64,000 nucleotides of DNA from a virus. Each line of letters starts with the position of its first letter. Position 1 is the first letter of the stretch. The DNA lies in IMG/VR virus record IMGVR_UViG_3300035698_017497, positions 61,757 through 125,756 of that record, one strand, 5' to 3'. The position numbers and the translations under genes are program-made. Shown in pieces: positions 7,653 to 17,219 of the stretch. The notes beneath the pieces are model-generated. The model was not told where the DNA came from. It worked only from the letters and a program-made list of their open reading frames with translations, and ran no database searches.

Positions 7653-10583
7653 ATGTTTGATATTATTCAGTATTTAAGAAAAAGATGGAGTCAGGTATCG
7701 CAGGCTACAGGGCAGCGCGGAACATTCGTTGACGAGCTAGCCACTAAACCTACAGGTATTATACTCGGGGAATATTATAATTTACTTGTAGAGGAACGTA
7801 CTATTAACAATATTGCTCTTTGGCAGGATATGACAGAAGAGCAGCTTGATTTTTTTGGAAACAAATTCTTTATACCTAGGGTTGATGGCACCAAAGCTTC
7901 AGGGTCTGTAACTATGTATTTTGATGAAGCTTCTGATTTTGAGATAACTGGAGATGTAAAATTCGTTAATGAGGATGGTGTTGAATATTTAGCTTCACAA
8001 CCGTCCTTCGTGAGTGGGAGCGTTCTCAATCAGTCTGATAGCGATTATGCATTATACGAGTATACAGTGCCTGTAGTTGCGCTACTTGCTGGATCTCAAT
8101 CTAATATAAAAGCGAATACGGTTACAGAGATAAGCGGTGGTGATTTTGCATATAAATATGTGACAAATAATGCCGCTATACAGAATGGCGTTTACAGAGA
8201 ATCGAATGAGGAATATGCTAAAAGATTGTTTTACTCTACAAATAACAGAAGTCTTTCGAATCGTGGATCTATAACTACCCAGATTCAGACTTTATTTCCA
8301 GCTATAAAATCAATGTATGTAGCTGGAGCTGGGGACGCTTATATGGAGCGAGATCTTATTTATGGATCAGATGGAAAGGTCGACGATATAACCTTTCTTG
8401 GAAAAACTCCCGGAAGCGGAATAGTTAAGCATTCAGCATACCCTGACTTGTTTCCACCAAGCCCAAACTCAGATACCTATGCTCAGTACAAGCCTTTCAC
8501 TTTAAGCGCATCTGCAGATAAGCCAGTTACGATATCTGCCATAAGTGCAGATGCTTCCATCGATCAGGATCCGGCTATTAACGGCATAAATTTAGGTCTT
8601 GAAAATTCTTATGAGCAATATTCTGGATTGTTTTTTGATGATTACCATAAAAACGCCATTGTAGAATCTGATTATATATTCGACGGCGTGTCTGACGGAT
8701 ACGACGATGTAGTGGTAGCCGGGAATGGGTTAAGGCCTGGTGTGTATGGCGAATTAATAGATAGTGCTGCGAACGATCCTATTGAATTCTCGGGCGCATC
8801 TATACAGATGAGAGCCGTCACTGAAGACAATAGAGCAGTTGTAGTATCTAAAGATATTGGTAAGCGTGGTGGAGTAAAACTTATTGGAACATTGAAGACC
8901 CCTTCTGAAGCATCTGCTCTAAAAACAGTTTTGCAGTTTAGTGTTGGCGGGATAAATGCTGGAAGTTCCGTAGACGCTTTCTCCGGGATTGGGTTTGGGA
9001 TATATCCTTATGCTGCGTATAATAGCTCATTTAATAATGCAATCGCATTCATACATACCGGAACATATTACGGAGCAACTCAAATATATCTTGAGAATGG
9101 AGCGGGAGGATACGTCTCTGATTTTAATGCCGTAGTAGAGGATAATGTAAAATTTAAAGAAGATATGCAGTATGATTTTGAATTTATACTTTATGACAAT
9201 ACCCTAAGTGGAAATAATGATAATTCTGATGAGCCTAGAGATATATACGCAACCTTACTGCTTACTCCTGCCGACTCGGCTTACGACACTATAAAAATTA
9301 GAGCCACTACAAATATGCTTAGGCCTATAAAGGAAGAATTCCTTCTTGAGGATTCCGACTATTTTGGTGAGTCTATCAAAATAGCTCTACAGCCATCTAC
9401 TACAGTTGATGGAACTGAGTTGTGGACTGTTAATAATATCGTAGCCACAGACTTAACAGAGTCTCATGCACAGATGGCTTTAGCTATGGATATTGCGAAT
9501 CTTACTGGGGACGTTAATTTCTACATAGCTGCTGATGGTGAGGGGTTTCTGAATAATGGCGTAATCGAAGGAGCTGAGGTGTTTGTATGGGACCCATCAT
9601 TAGATTCTCTTTATACTCCATCATCTTCATTAAATACAGGTGCATGGAAAAGGCTTAATGAAATTTCTGGCGGAGGAATGTCAACAATATCGGGAGCATC
9701 TGAAGTAATTAAAAATATAGAAGAGTATGTAGTGGGTGGAGCTCTGCCTAATAAGGTGATGTTTTTAGTAAAGTCTTTAGGTAAATCAAAGTCATCAAGT
9801 GAATTTAGAGGAGACGCTCTTGATGATGTCCAAGTAAGGCTCAGTGTTGGGTATGTTAAGATTGAGAATGTTCTTAGTAGTTACTACCATTCAAACACAG
9901 AAACAGATTTATATCTTTCTACTTTTTTCAATACCGAAAGTCTTCCAGAGGAATCAGTTGATGTTACTAAGACCAGTAATGAAACTTATTTTGAATTAAG
10001 TACAGATACTGGTTTTAGCTCTCCAATAGCCAACATAGCCAGTATCACTACTGGTGATAGCGGTGACGAGCTTCAGATTCCGGACGACGAGTATGAGATA
10101 GTGTACAGCGATGATGATTTTAGAGGGTCAAGCTCTGAGATAATAAAAATAATACTAGATGATAGTGCTGTAAATAATATCTCTGTTCAGTACGTAGGGT
10201 ACCCAAAGATAGCTGAAATACAAGGGTACTTCTCAGACTCTCAATATAAACAGAACTTTGGAAACTATCTAATAAGGCATAAATACCCATGCTCTTTAGA
10301 CATAGCTCTCACATATTCAGGGTCATTACAGATTGATGAAATAAACACAATCATAACAGATTATATAGATACGAAAGTAACAAGCACGTTATCTAAGGAT
10401 AAGTTGTGGCAATATCTGTATGACAATGGTTATATTTCAAATATAGGAAGTAACGATCTTACAATATCTTACGAGAAACTTGATAGCGAGTTTGATATTG
10501 AATCAGGAGATATCGATAAAGAGTTAGAGATAAGGCCAATAGATTTTTTCTATATTAAAAAAATAGAATCAACAAAGATATAA
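7653..10583 (+). CDS. Baseplate J-like wedge protein (Mu gp47 / T4 gp6 type)
   Basis: The N-terminal 230 residues carry the features of baseplate J-like proteins: an initial helix, a segment that pairs ASGSVTMYF with a strand-rich domain, AGSQSNIKANTVTEI, and the core NGVYRESNEEYAKRL followed by SLSNRGSITTQIQTLFPAI and a VAGAGD turn. These proteins form the wedge ring of contractile-tail baseplates. At 976 aa it is far longer than Mu gp47. The extra region (about residues 270-850) is beta-rich and may be a decoration or fibre-attachment domain, before a J-like C-terminal end (EIQGYFSDSQYKQNFGNYLIR). It starts 3 bp after the gp25-like gene. Confidence 0.85.
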   Translation: MFDIIQYLRKRWSQVSQATGQRGTFVDELATKPTGIILGEYYNLLVEERTINNIALWQDMTEEQLDFFGNKFFIPRVDGTKASGSVTMYFDEASDFEITGDVKFVNEDGVEYLASQPSFVSGSVLNQSDSDYALYEYTVPVVALLAGSQSNIKANTVTEISGGDFAYKYVTNNAAIQNGVYRESNEEYAKRLFYSTNNRSLSNRGSITTQIQTLFPAIKSMYVAGAGDAYMERDLIYGSDGKVDDITFLGKTPGSGIVKHSAYPDLFPPSPNSDTYAQYKPFTLSASADKPVTISAISADASIDQDPAINGINLGLENSYEQYSGLFFDDYHKNAIVESDYIFDGVSDGYDDVVVAGNGLRPGVYGELIDSAANDPIEFSGASIQMRAVTEDNRAVVVSKDIGKRGGVKLIGTLKTPSEASALKTVLQFSVGGINAGSSVDAFSGIGFGIYPYAAYNSSFNNAIAFIHTGTYYGATQIYLENGAGGYVSDFNAVVEDNVKFKEDMQYDFEFILYDNTLSGNNDNSDEPRDIYATLLLTPADSAYDTIKIRATTNMLRPIKEEFLLEDSDYFGESIKIALQPSTTVDGTELWTVNNIVATDLTESHAQMALAMDIANLTGDVNFYIAADGEGFLNNGVIEGAEVFVWDPSLDSLYTPSSSLNTGAWKRLNEISGGGMSTISGASEVIKNIEEYVVGGALPNKVMFLVKSLGKSKSSSEFRGDALDDVQVRLSVGYVKIENVLSSYYHSNTETDLYLSTFFNTESLPEESVDVTKTSNETYFELSTDTGFSSPIANIASITTGDSGDELQIPDDEYEIVYSDDDFRGSSSEIIKIILDDSAVNNISVQYVGYPKIAEIQGYFSDSQYKQNFGNYLIRHKYPCSLDIALTYSGSLQIDEINTIITDYIDTKVTSTLSKDKLWQYLYDNGYISNIGSNDLTISYEKLDSEFDIESGDIDKELEIRPIDFFYIKKIESTKI

Positions 10584-10595
10584 GGAGTCAATAGC

Positions 10596-11828
10596 ATGGT
10601 AGTACAATTCGGAGCAAACGCTGGAGTTTCATTATCGCAGGCTGTATCTGGAATAAGCAGCATATCTGACAATATTATCCTGCAACAAGACGGAGAATGC
10701 TCAGAAATACTTCCTGCTAAATTTAAAGACTTATCATTTGGAGATGCCTACTCTATATCTATCAAGGGCGATGGTAGTAAAATATTTCTTTCTGAGTCAT
10801 CATTCAATAATGCTGGCGGACTCGGAGGAAGTAGAGCGTGGCCGTACTTGCAATTTGGATCAGTTGACGGTCTTAAAAGCATCTCACTGGAGAATGTTAA
10901 ATTTGTCATAACTCCTGATTATGTCAATGGCGCTAGCAGTGCAGTACCATGCATAATGCTTAACGACGATATTGAATCTGCTCTTTCTGAAAACTCGAAT
11001 ATTGTAGATGCGTATATGACTTCTGTCATTGGGGTTACTTTCAATAGCGTTGCATCGTTAATATCTGCAAACGCTGATGTAGAGTACTCTTACGATCTTA
11101 GGATTAGGTCATGTAACATATTCAGAGCTGCTCATGTTATTGATAATATTGATATCGATGGCGTTACTGGAAAACTGTCTGTAGAGAATCTTACAGCAAT
11201 AATGTCAAACTCATCAAGTAACCCTATTAGTGTTTCAGTAAAAGATAAGATTAATCAGAAAATTTACAATTCGTATATTGTTAATCAGTCTGGACCATCT
11301 GCCCCAAACTCGGCGATGATAGATCTTAAGAATGTTTATACATATGGATCTGGGTCATTCGATTTAAAGAAAAAAAATCCAGCCACTTCTCCAGATAGAT
11401 GTATGATGGATTATAGCAATATTGATAGTATTTATTTCCTTACTCCAAAATTCAACTGCCAACTATTCGCGGGACCAGATCGTGACCCCATTTTTGCCGG
11501 AACTGTCAGATACAATAATGGATCAACAATCAAAATTGGAAGTATGATAGCTGGTGGATCAGGAGTATCTTACGATCTTGCCCCGCCAAATAACATAGCT
11601 GCCATATCAATTGATGGTAATATAAAAGTTTCGTGGGATGAGCCGTCTGACACAGCAAGTGCAATATCAGGATACCAAGTGTACCGGTCTTCTATTGGTG
11701 GAGATGTAATTAATTTTAATAACATAGATCAAATCGGGTCAGTGCAAAAAGGAAGTACAGAATACATAGACACGTCAGTAGTTCCTGGCACCGATTACTG
11801 GTACAGGGTTAAATCTTACAAGGCTTAA
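10596..11828 (+). CDS. Virion appendage protein with C-terminal fibronectin type III domain
   Basis: This 410-aa beta-rich protein follows the J-like gene after 12 bp, with an AGGAG site. Residues 1-320 look like a beta-solenoid or beta-sandwich appendage. Residues 325-410 form a recognisable fibronectin type III domain: a proline-led first strand (LAPPNNIAAISIDG), the VSWDEPSD strand, GYQVYRSS, and the closing DYWYRVKSYKA. FN3 domains are common on phage tail and head decorations and are thought to aid weak binding to cell-surface sugars. The precise role here is not known. Confidence 0.7.
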   Translation: MVVQFGANAGVSLSQAVSGISSISDNIILQQDGECSEILPAKFKDLSFGDAYSISIKGDGSKIFLSESSFNNAGGLGGSRAWPYLQFGSVDGLKSISLENVKFVITPDYVNGASSAVPCIMLNDDIESALSENSNIVDAYMTSVIGVTFNSVASLISANADVEYSYDLRIRSCNIFRAAHVIDNIDIDGVTGKLSVENLTAIMSNSSSNPISVSVKDKINQKIYNSYIVNQSGPSAPNSAMIDLKNVYTYGSGSFDLKKKNPATSPDRCMMDYSNIDSIYFLTPKFNCQLFAGPDRDPIFAGTVRYNNGSTIKIGSMIAGGSGVSYDLAPPNNIAAISIDGNIKVSWDEPSDTASAISGYQVYRSSIGGDVINFNNIDQIGSVQKGSTEYIDTSVVPGTDYWYRVKSYKA

Positions 11829-11830
11829 TA

Positions 11831-12082
11831 ATGAATGTAATAGGATTTTCTGAAGCTTCGTGCTGTGTTGTTGGAGACGCTATAGTTTCTGATCTTAAGC
11901 AATACTCTGATCCTTCAGAATCACGCTTTGTTGAATATGATATTTTTGTTGCTGACTTTTCGGAATCCGCTGAGGCAATATCAGAGATAGTTAATTTTGG
12001 CCAGTTTGGTGATGCTACGTATTGCGAGTTGGTAAATACAGACGTATCGCAAATGTCAAGCTGTGCAAGATGCAGAATATAA
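11831..12082 (+). CDS. Small hypothetical protein, 83 aa
   Basis: An acidic 83-aa protein with six Cys (CC at 11-12, then 66, 78 and CARC at 78-81), found between two appendage genes. It starts 2 bp after the previous stop, and the downstream gene begins 13 bp after it. The reading direction and tight spacing support it. No domain is recognised. The C-terminal Cys cluster could bind metal or form disulphides in a mature virion. Confidence 0.6.
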   Translation: MNVIGFSEASCCVVGDAIVSDLKQYSDPSESRFVEYDIFVADFSESAEAISEIVNFGQFGDATYCELVNTDVSQMSSCARCRI

Positions 12083-12095
12083 ACGAGGATTGTCA

Positions 12096-13589
12096 ATGTC
12101 TAAAATTGTTAATTGGTATTACGATGAAGATAATGGCGCCGGCCAGCAGACCGGCGAGATCAATTATCCATTTGCAACATTTGAAAATTTGACATCGGCT
12201 ATAGAAGCTACTGCGGATGTTGACGTCTTAAATATATACATAAAAGGTCAACTAACAGCCCTAGCCACACCTGCTGAAATAAATGATTCAGTTGGCGAGT
12301 TTAATGTATTGCCACATCCTAGCGAGAACAGCTATACAATATTGTCATCCGGATTATCTGATAAAAAAGTTTTTAGAATTAATAATATTGACGGTGAGTT
12401 AAATGTAAATTACAATAACGCAATCTTCAGCATTGGCCCAGACAGTGCGTTTTATGCTATAGATTACGAGTTTGATGGTGACGGAACTCTCAATTTGGAT
12501 TTTGTTAACTGCGTATTTTATAGAAGCTCTACGCCTGGGACTTCCGTGTATCCAATCAATAGCACGAACGCTTATGTTACGGATGCGTCACTGGTAAATG
12601 TTGGCTATTATGGATGTGTGTTTGATGTCTATTTTGAAATTAGTTTCAAAATTGGAAAACATATGGCCACCGATTTGACCAGGCACGTTGTAACGGTAAG
12701 GGACTCTCTATTTAAGACTTTTAGCAATACTATCACTGGAAGTATAATAACTTTAGATATAGATTACTGTGAGTTCTCTGAGGCCTTTACTATTGACAGT
12801 GTTGCTATAACTGGAACTAACGTCGTTAGTAGTACAGCATTCGCAGATCTTAATGTGCAATCTATTGTGAATGGCAGTCAGATATTACAATATTTTGAAC
12901 AGTACGAATTCTCTGTTCAGCTTTCGCCCGAGTTCCTTACAACATCTCCTGTTGGACTTAACGGCGGAGTCAGAGTTGGCCCCGGGGCATTTTATTTTGT
13001 TGGTAGTACAATCTACGTAGATCTAGATTTAGAAGAGACTGATTACGGAGACGGTACAGTCAGGGATCCTTATAATTATTGGCAACTTGAATCTTTTGAA
13101 GATTTTGGATATGGTGATGTTGTAAAGATAAAAGGCACTAAGCATATAGATGGTCAAGAGTTTGAATGGTTTATGAGAAACAAAACCCTTAATTATGTTA
13201 AATTAAAAGGCTGGGACATTGGCGTTAACGGCATTTGGAAAATTCAGCTTAAGGATTACATAGTATCGACGTACTCTATCTTTACTGGATGCATATTAAC
13301 TTCTGTGGAGATGTCAGATTTTCTAATTATAAATGAAACTGAATCGGATATAGATATTAAGTCAATAAATAATTGTGAGGGTACCGCAACAAAGTTTAAA
13401 AATTTTATAATACATTGCAATGAGATAGATTCATCTGTTTATGGTAATTTCAATGTAGAATCCACATATGTCGAGCCAGGGTATTACGGCGGAACTATAA
13501 CTGCTAATAAGTTAAGGCTGAATAGCGGGCTTGGATGTAAAATAAAAGATACTATACTTAACATTCAGAGCGTTGAGGATTTAGTCTAA
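12096..13589 (+). CDS. Beta-helix tail/appendage protein
   Basis: The start is placed at the ATG at 12096, where a CGAGG ribosome-binding site lies 7 bp upstream. An in-frame ATG 33 bp earlier lies inside the previous gene and lacks a site. The 497-aa product is rich in beta-strand repeats of the right-handed parallel beta-helix type (recurring hydrophobic-Asn ladders such as LNVNYNNAIF and LNLDFVNCVFY). Such folds make up tail spikes and fibres that contact the host surface. No catalytic residues for glycan cleavage can be assigned. The stop overlaps the next start as TAATG. Confidence 0.6.
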   Translation: MSKIVNWYYDEDNGAGQQTGEINYPFATFENLTSAIEATADVDVLNIYIKGQLTALATPAEINDSVGEFNVLPHPSENSYTILSSGLSDKKVFRINNIDGELNVNYNNAIFSIGPDSAFYAIDYEFDGDGTLNLDFVNCVFYRSSTPGTSVYPINSTNAYVTDASLVNVGYYGCVFDVYFEISFKIGKHMATDLTRHVVTVRDSLFKTFSNTITGSIITLDIDYCEFSEAFTIDSVAITGTNVVSSTAFADLNVQSIVNGSQILQYFEQYEFSVQLSPEFLTTSPVGLNGGVRVGPGAFYFVGSTIYVDLDLEETDYGDGTVRDPYNYWQLESFEDFGYGDVVKIKGTKHIDGQEFEWFMRNKTLNYVKLKGWDIGVNGIWKIQLKDYIVSTYSIFTGCILTSVEMSDFLIINETESDIDIKSINNCEGTATKFKNFIIHCNEIDSSVYGNFNVESTYVEPGYYGGTITANKLRLNSGLGCKIKDTILNIQSVEDLV

Positions 13590-16500
13590 TGAGCTATTAT
13601 GTAAGCAAAACAGGATCAGCCACAACACCTTACGATACCCCAGCTAAGGCTGCTAATAGGATAACTGACGTTAGCGTTTACGGAGTATCTGTCGGTGAGA
13701 CATATTACGATATTAGACTTTGGTCAGAGAACGACGGTGATGTTATACGTGAAGATATCTCCGCTGGCGAGGCTGCAGGTCTATACTCATTTGGCGAAGA
13801 CACTGGCAGCGTTACTGAGACTGTGGTTATATCCGGAGATCCACTAAGTCCATTTGTCCCGAGAGTATTTTTTAATACAGTCAACTCGTATGCTAAAACA
13901 TTTAATTTTTATAGCGGTGAATCGCTTAGAAATGTTACAGTTCAAAATTTTATGATTGTTGCAGATCCGGATGGGATAAATTTATCAAATGGTTTCGTTA
14001 CTTGCAATGGTGGAGCGGAGCTATTCGAGAGCGTTGTTATTAGTGGGACTTTCTGGGATTTTAGACAAGGCGGATTAATAGGCGCACCTGCCATACTAGA
14101 CATATATGCGCATTGCGAGAGATACACTATAGAGAGAAACGTGCTACTTGTAAGCTCGCTTGTTTATATTATAGACATTAGCGTTAGCTCAGTTGCTGGA
14201 GATGGATCTACTGTTAGGAATAATACTATAGTAAGATACGGAATAGCAAGCGATCCAACAGTCAGGTTTAATAATGGAATAGATGTTGACTCGAATACTT
14301 ATTCTGAATTCACTAACAATATAGTTATCAATAAAGATTCAAGTACGTGCACTGCTGTAATATTTGAAAACGACGTTAGTTTTATTTCTGACCACAACTG
14401 CGCGACAATTGCCAGCACTGATCAGTTATTGATAATAGTTGACAATACAGGAAATTCATTGTACCCAGGTCCATCTACTCTTTTGGAAGACCCATTGTTT
14501 GTAGAGGTTCCTGATGCTACCGAGCTATTAGATTATATGGATCCAAAATTAAATCTTCAAGCTGTCTCTCCATGTAGAGATGCTGCAGATGATTATGGAG
14601 ATATTGGCGCTTATATATATACTAACGAAATACAAACTGGAGTGGTAGATCTTGAGAATGTAGAATCGCCATTAGACTTGTCGACAATAGTCAACGTTGT
14701 CATATCCAACGTTACGCATCTTTCTGATATAAGCGATAGGCTTCCAACCTTTTACGAAGTAGGCAATTTTGAGGTTCAGGATTATAATGTGGGGAACGTG
14801 ATACCAACTCAGTCCGGGTCAGCATCGTATGACGATTATAGCACTGGAATAGTTGGAGTGGAGAGGGTAGGAATTGGAGGCCTATCGTTTAATATTATAA
14901 GTGTTGAGGTTCCATATTATCTAGAAACCAGAATCGACTGCGCTCCTCCCAACATTACTTATTGGAAGTTCTGGAATTACATATCAACATTCTGGAATTT
15001 CAAGTCAGACCAGTTAAAAGAATGGTTCGAAGATTTTTGGCGTGGGCTAAGCGAGATGAACCATAAACTGACACTGCACGCTAGTAGGTTTTTAGCATTA
15101 CAGGCCCCTGAAAATGCACTTGAGTGTGTTTATGATTATCAGATGTCTGTAGACTTAGGGCCTCTCAATAGTATGCCTATAGAGCTAAATCCCCTAGTCC
15201 AAATCGGGCGTAATAAATTTATATCACCAACAGGAGTGGTGGTAAATCCACCTACACTTAATCAGGAAACTGGTGAGCAGGAGTATTTACACTACATAAT
15301 TGTTGGACAGTATGATTACTATGCAGCTTTCGATACTTTTGATGTAACTAAAAAAATGTACATAGTTGTAAATGATAAATCTACCGGGGGCCGAGAATAC
15401 TTCGAGCTTAATGGGTTAGTGTCAAGTGAAGAAGGCACGTTCCCTAATCAGTCAGGTGTGAAAGATGCATACGCTTTTGAGATAGCTTCAGATTTATCTA
15501 GTTATATAGATAAAGATTTTGCATTTTACCTTACTACTGGAAGAGCTTACTATGTTGGAAACGAAATAGTCTCAATAGATTATTTAAGAAAAAACCCGGC
15601 TACTGTAGGGGTGCTGTATTCAAATGACATAGACTATTATATGCGAGATGGAATTGTGGAATTTTATAATGACATAGACTATTTCGACACGGTGTACTGT
15701 GATTACGTTGAGTACACTGACACGTACATATATGAGACTTACGGAAACCTTGTGGGGATAATTGACCATCACACTTACAATTATGATAATTACCATGGTA
15801 AGGTTGCGATCAACGCTGCACTTAAGGGGTATCAGGAAGCCGGCAAGGAGAGTGGTGCTAATTTGGCACTGAACTCGTTGTATGCAGCTCCTATTGCTGC
15901 TGAAGATGGTGAGGTAGTTGGACTGTTTGAGTCTTACGGATATAGAGTTAGCGATGTATCAATCATATCTGGCGATTATTACCAGATCACTGTAGACGTT
16001 GAGGATGATCTTTCGTACATGTTCCAGAAAGGTACTCATATTTATTGTGATGATACTAACAAAATATACACAGTAGACTCAGTAATAGATCGTGATGCTG
16101 GAACTATCAAGGTCCTGATGGAAGACTCTGATTGCCTTATTGAAAATGAACATACAGTATATCCAAGACTTAGAAATAGATTTGATATTATAGAGTACGA
16201 AGCTGAGTCTAGCGAAAAAGGCGGAGTAATCGTAATGGATGTCAGAGAAGAGCTCTTGGCTATGGCTAACCAGATAGATGTCATAAATACCATAACTGAG
16301 GGTAAAGCTTATCCTGAAATAATAGTTTATGATGCCGTGTATAATGGAACTTACCATATGACTAGCGTTGAATACGGTGTTGAGCCTAGTAGCGCCCGTG
16401 TAAATCTTTACAAAACGTACAATGATGATATAGCTGCATACAACGACAATATAGCTGTCGACGTTGTTGAGGATAAGAATGGCAAGGCTCATGTGCCATG

Positions 16501-16795
16501 GCTAACACATAAATTTTTACTAGTGAAGCACAGCGCGTCAAAGTATAGGAAATATTATCTTGACTCTACAGTCGATACAATTTACGAACGTGGCGATCAA
16601 GTTTATAAGTATGACATTCTGGCAAGAAATGTAAGTAGATTTTCCAATGATTCATTCCCGGGATGGAACGGGTACGGTCAGTTTGAAGCTTTTAACGATC
16701 ACGACTCTGCTTACGGGCTGATCACTATAACATCTGAAAATCCAGGGGTGGATCCTGGAACTTATTTACCTGTTGGATATAGGACTATAGATTAA
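13589..16795 (+). CDS. Beta-helix plus baseplate-like structural protein, 1,068 aa
   Basis: Residues 1-350 look like a right-handed parallel beta-helix, ending in SPCRDAADDYGDIGAYIY, a typical closing sequence of bacterial beta-helix proteins. From about residue 385 the protein changes character. A Trp/Phe-rich helical segment (YWKFWNYISTFWNF, residues 460-475) leads to EWFEDFWRGLSEMNHKLTLHASRFL, and then a long beta-rich region. This second half is likely the tail-attachment or baseplate-contact part, with the helix domain facing outwards. That domain layout is an inference. It is translationally coupled to the previous appendage gene. Confidence 0.65.
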   Translation: MSYYVSKTGSATTPYDTPAKAANRITDVSVYGVSVGETYYDIRLWSENDGDVIREDISAGEAAGLYSFGEDTGSVTETVVISGDPLSPFVPRVFFNTVNSYAKTFNFYSGESLRNVTVQNFMIVADPDGINLSNGFVTCNGGAELFESVVISGTFWDFRQGGLIGAPAILDIYAHCERYTIERNVLLVSSLVYIIDISVSSVAGDGSTVRNNTIVRYGIASDPTVRFNNGIDVDSNTYSEFTNNIVINKDSSTCTAVIFENDVSFISDHNCATIASTDQLLIIVDNTGNSLYPGPSTLLEDPLFVEVPDATELLDYMDPKLNLQAVSPCRDAADDYGDIGAYIYTNEIQTGVVDLENVESPLDLSTIVNVVISNVTHLSDISDRLPTFYEVGNFEVQDYNVGNVIPTQSGSASYDDYSTGIVGVERVGIGGLSFNIISVEVPYYLETRIDCAPPNITYWKFWNYISTFWNFKSDQLKEWFEDFWRGLSEMNHKLTLHASRFLALQAPENALECVYDYQMSVDLGPLNSMPIELNPLVQIGRNKFISPTGVVVNPPTLNQETGEQEYLHYIIVGQYDYYAAFDTFDVTKKMYIVVNDKSTGGREYFELNGLVSSEEGTFPNQSGVKDAYAFEIASDLSSYIDKDFAFYLTTGRAYYVGNEIVSIDYLRKNPATVGVLYSNDIDYYMRDGIVEFYNDIDYFDTVYCDYVEYTDTYIYETYGNLVGIIDHHTYNYDNYHGKVAINAALKGYQEAGKESGANLALNSLYAAPIAAEDGEVVGLFESYGYRVSDVSIISGDYYQITVDVEDDLSYMFQKGTHIYCDDTNKIYTVDSVIDRDAGTIKVLMEDSDCLIENEHTVYPRLRNRFDIIEYEAESSEKGGVIVMDVREELLAMANQIDVINTITEGKAYPEIIVYDAVYNGTYHMTSVEYGVEPSSARVNLYKTYNDDIAAYNDNIAVDVVEDKNGKAHVPWLTHKFLLVKHSASKYRKYYLDSTVDTIYERGDQVYKYDILARNVSRFSNDSFPGWNGYGQFEAFNDHDSAYGLITITSENPGVDPGTYLPVGYRTID

Positions 16796-16826
16796 TTATT
16801 TTATATACTAAATAGAAAGTTCAAAA

Positions 16827-17210
16827 ATGATAGTAGCAGATATTACAAAAACAAACATGATGGATGAAATGTACGCTCTGCTCAATGATGGGCTTGGCGG
16901 AGTTGGCGAGATATCCATAAAGGACGCTCTCGGTGTCGAAATAGCTTCATTGGTATTTGCCAATATAGAAAAGGATTACTCTACTAGCAGTAAGAAAATA
17001 ATCCTAAAAGACACTACTGATAACTATACTATAGAGGGCGTTGTTTTAGGGGATGGAACGGCTGTAAGTTTTGATGTTATAGCTAATAGTATAACTGTTT
17101 TCTCTGGAAGTATAACTACCCATCTCGGCAATGGTGATATTAAATTTAGTAGAGTTGTGTGGTTAACGGATCAGCTCGTAACATTAGAGAATTTTACAAT
17201 TATCTTTTAG
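16827..17210 (+). CDS. Small beta-rich virion protein, 127 aa
   Basis: This 127-aa protein is made largely of predicted strands (ISIKDALGVEIASLVF, KIILKDTTDNYTIEGVVL, SITVFSGSITTHLG). It sits between two large appendage genes, and only 9 bp separate it from the next gene. It resembles the small beta-sandwich proteins that cap or attach fibres, but no family is recognised. The upstream 31 bp are AT-rich and have a weak AGAAAG site. Confidence 0.6.
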   Translation: MIVADITKTNMMDEMYALLNDGLGGVGEISIKDALGVEIASLVFANIEKDYSTSSKKIILKDTTDNYTIEGVVLGDGTAVSFDVIANSITVFSGSITTHLGNGDIKFSRVVWLTDQLVTLENFTIIF

Positions 17211-17219
17211 GATATAAAT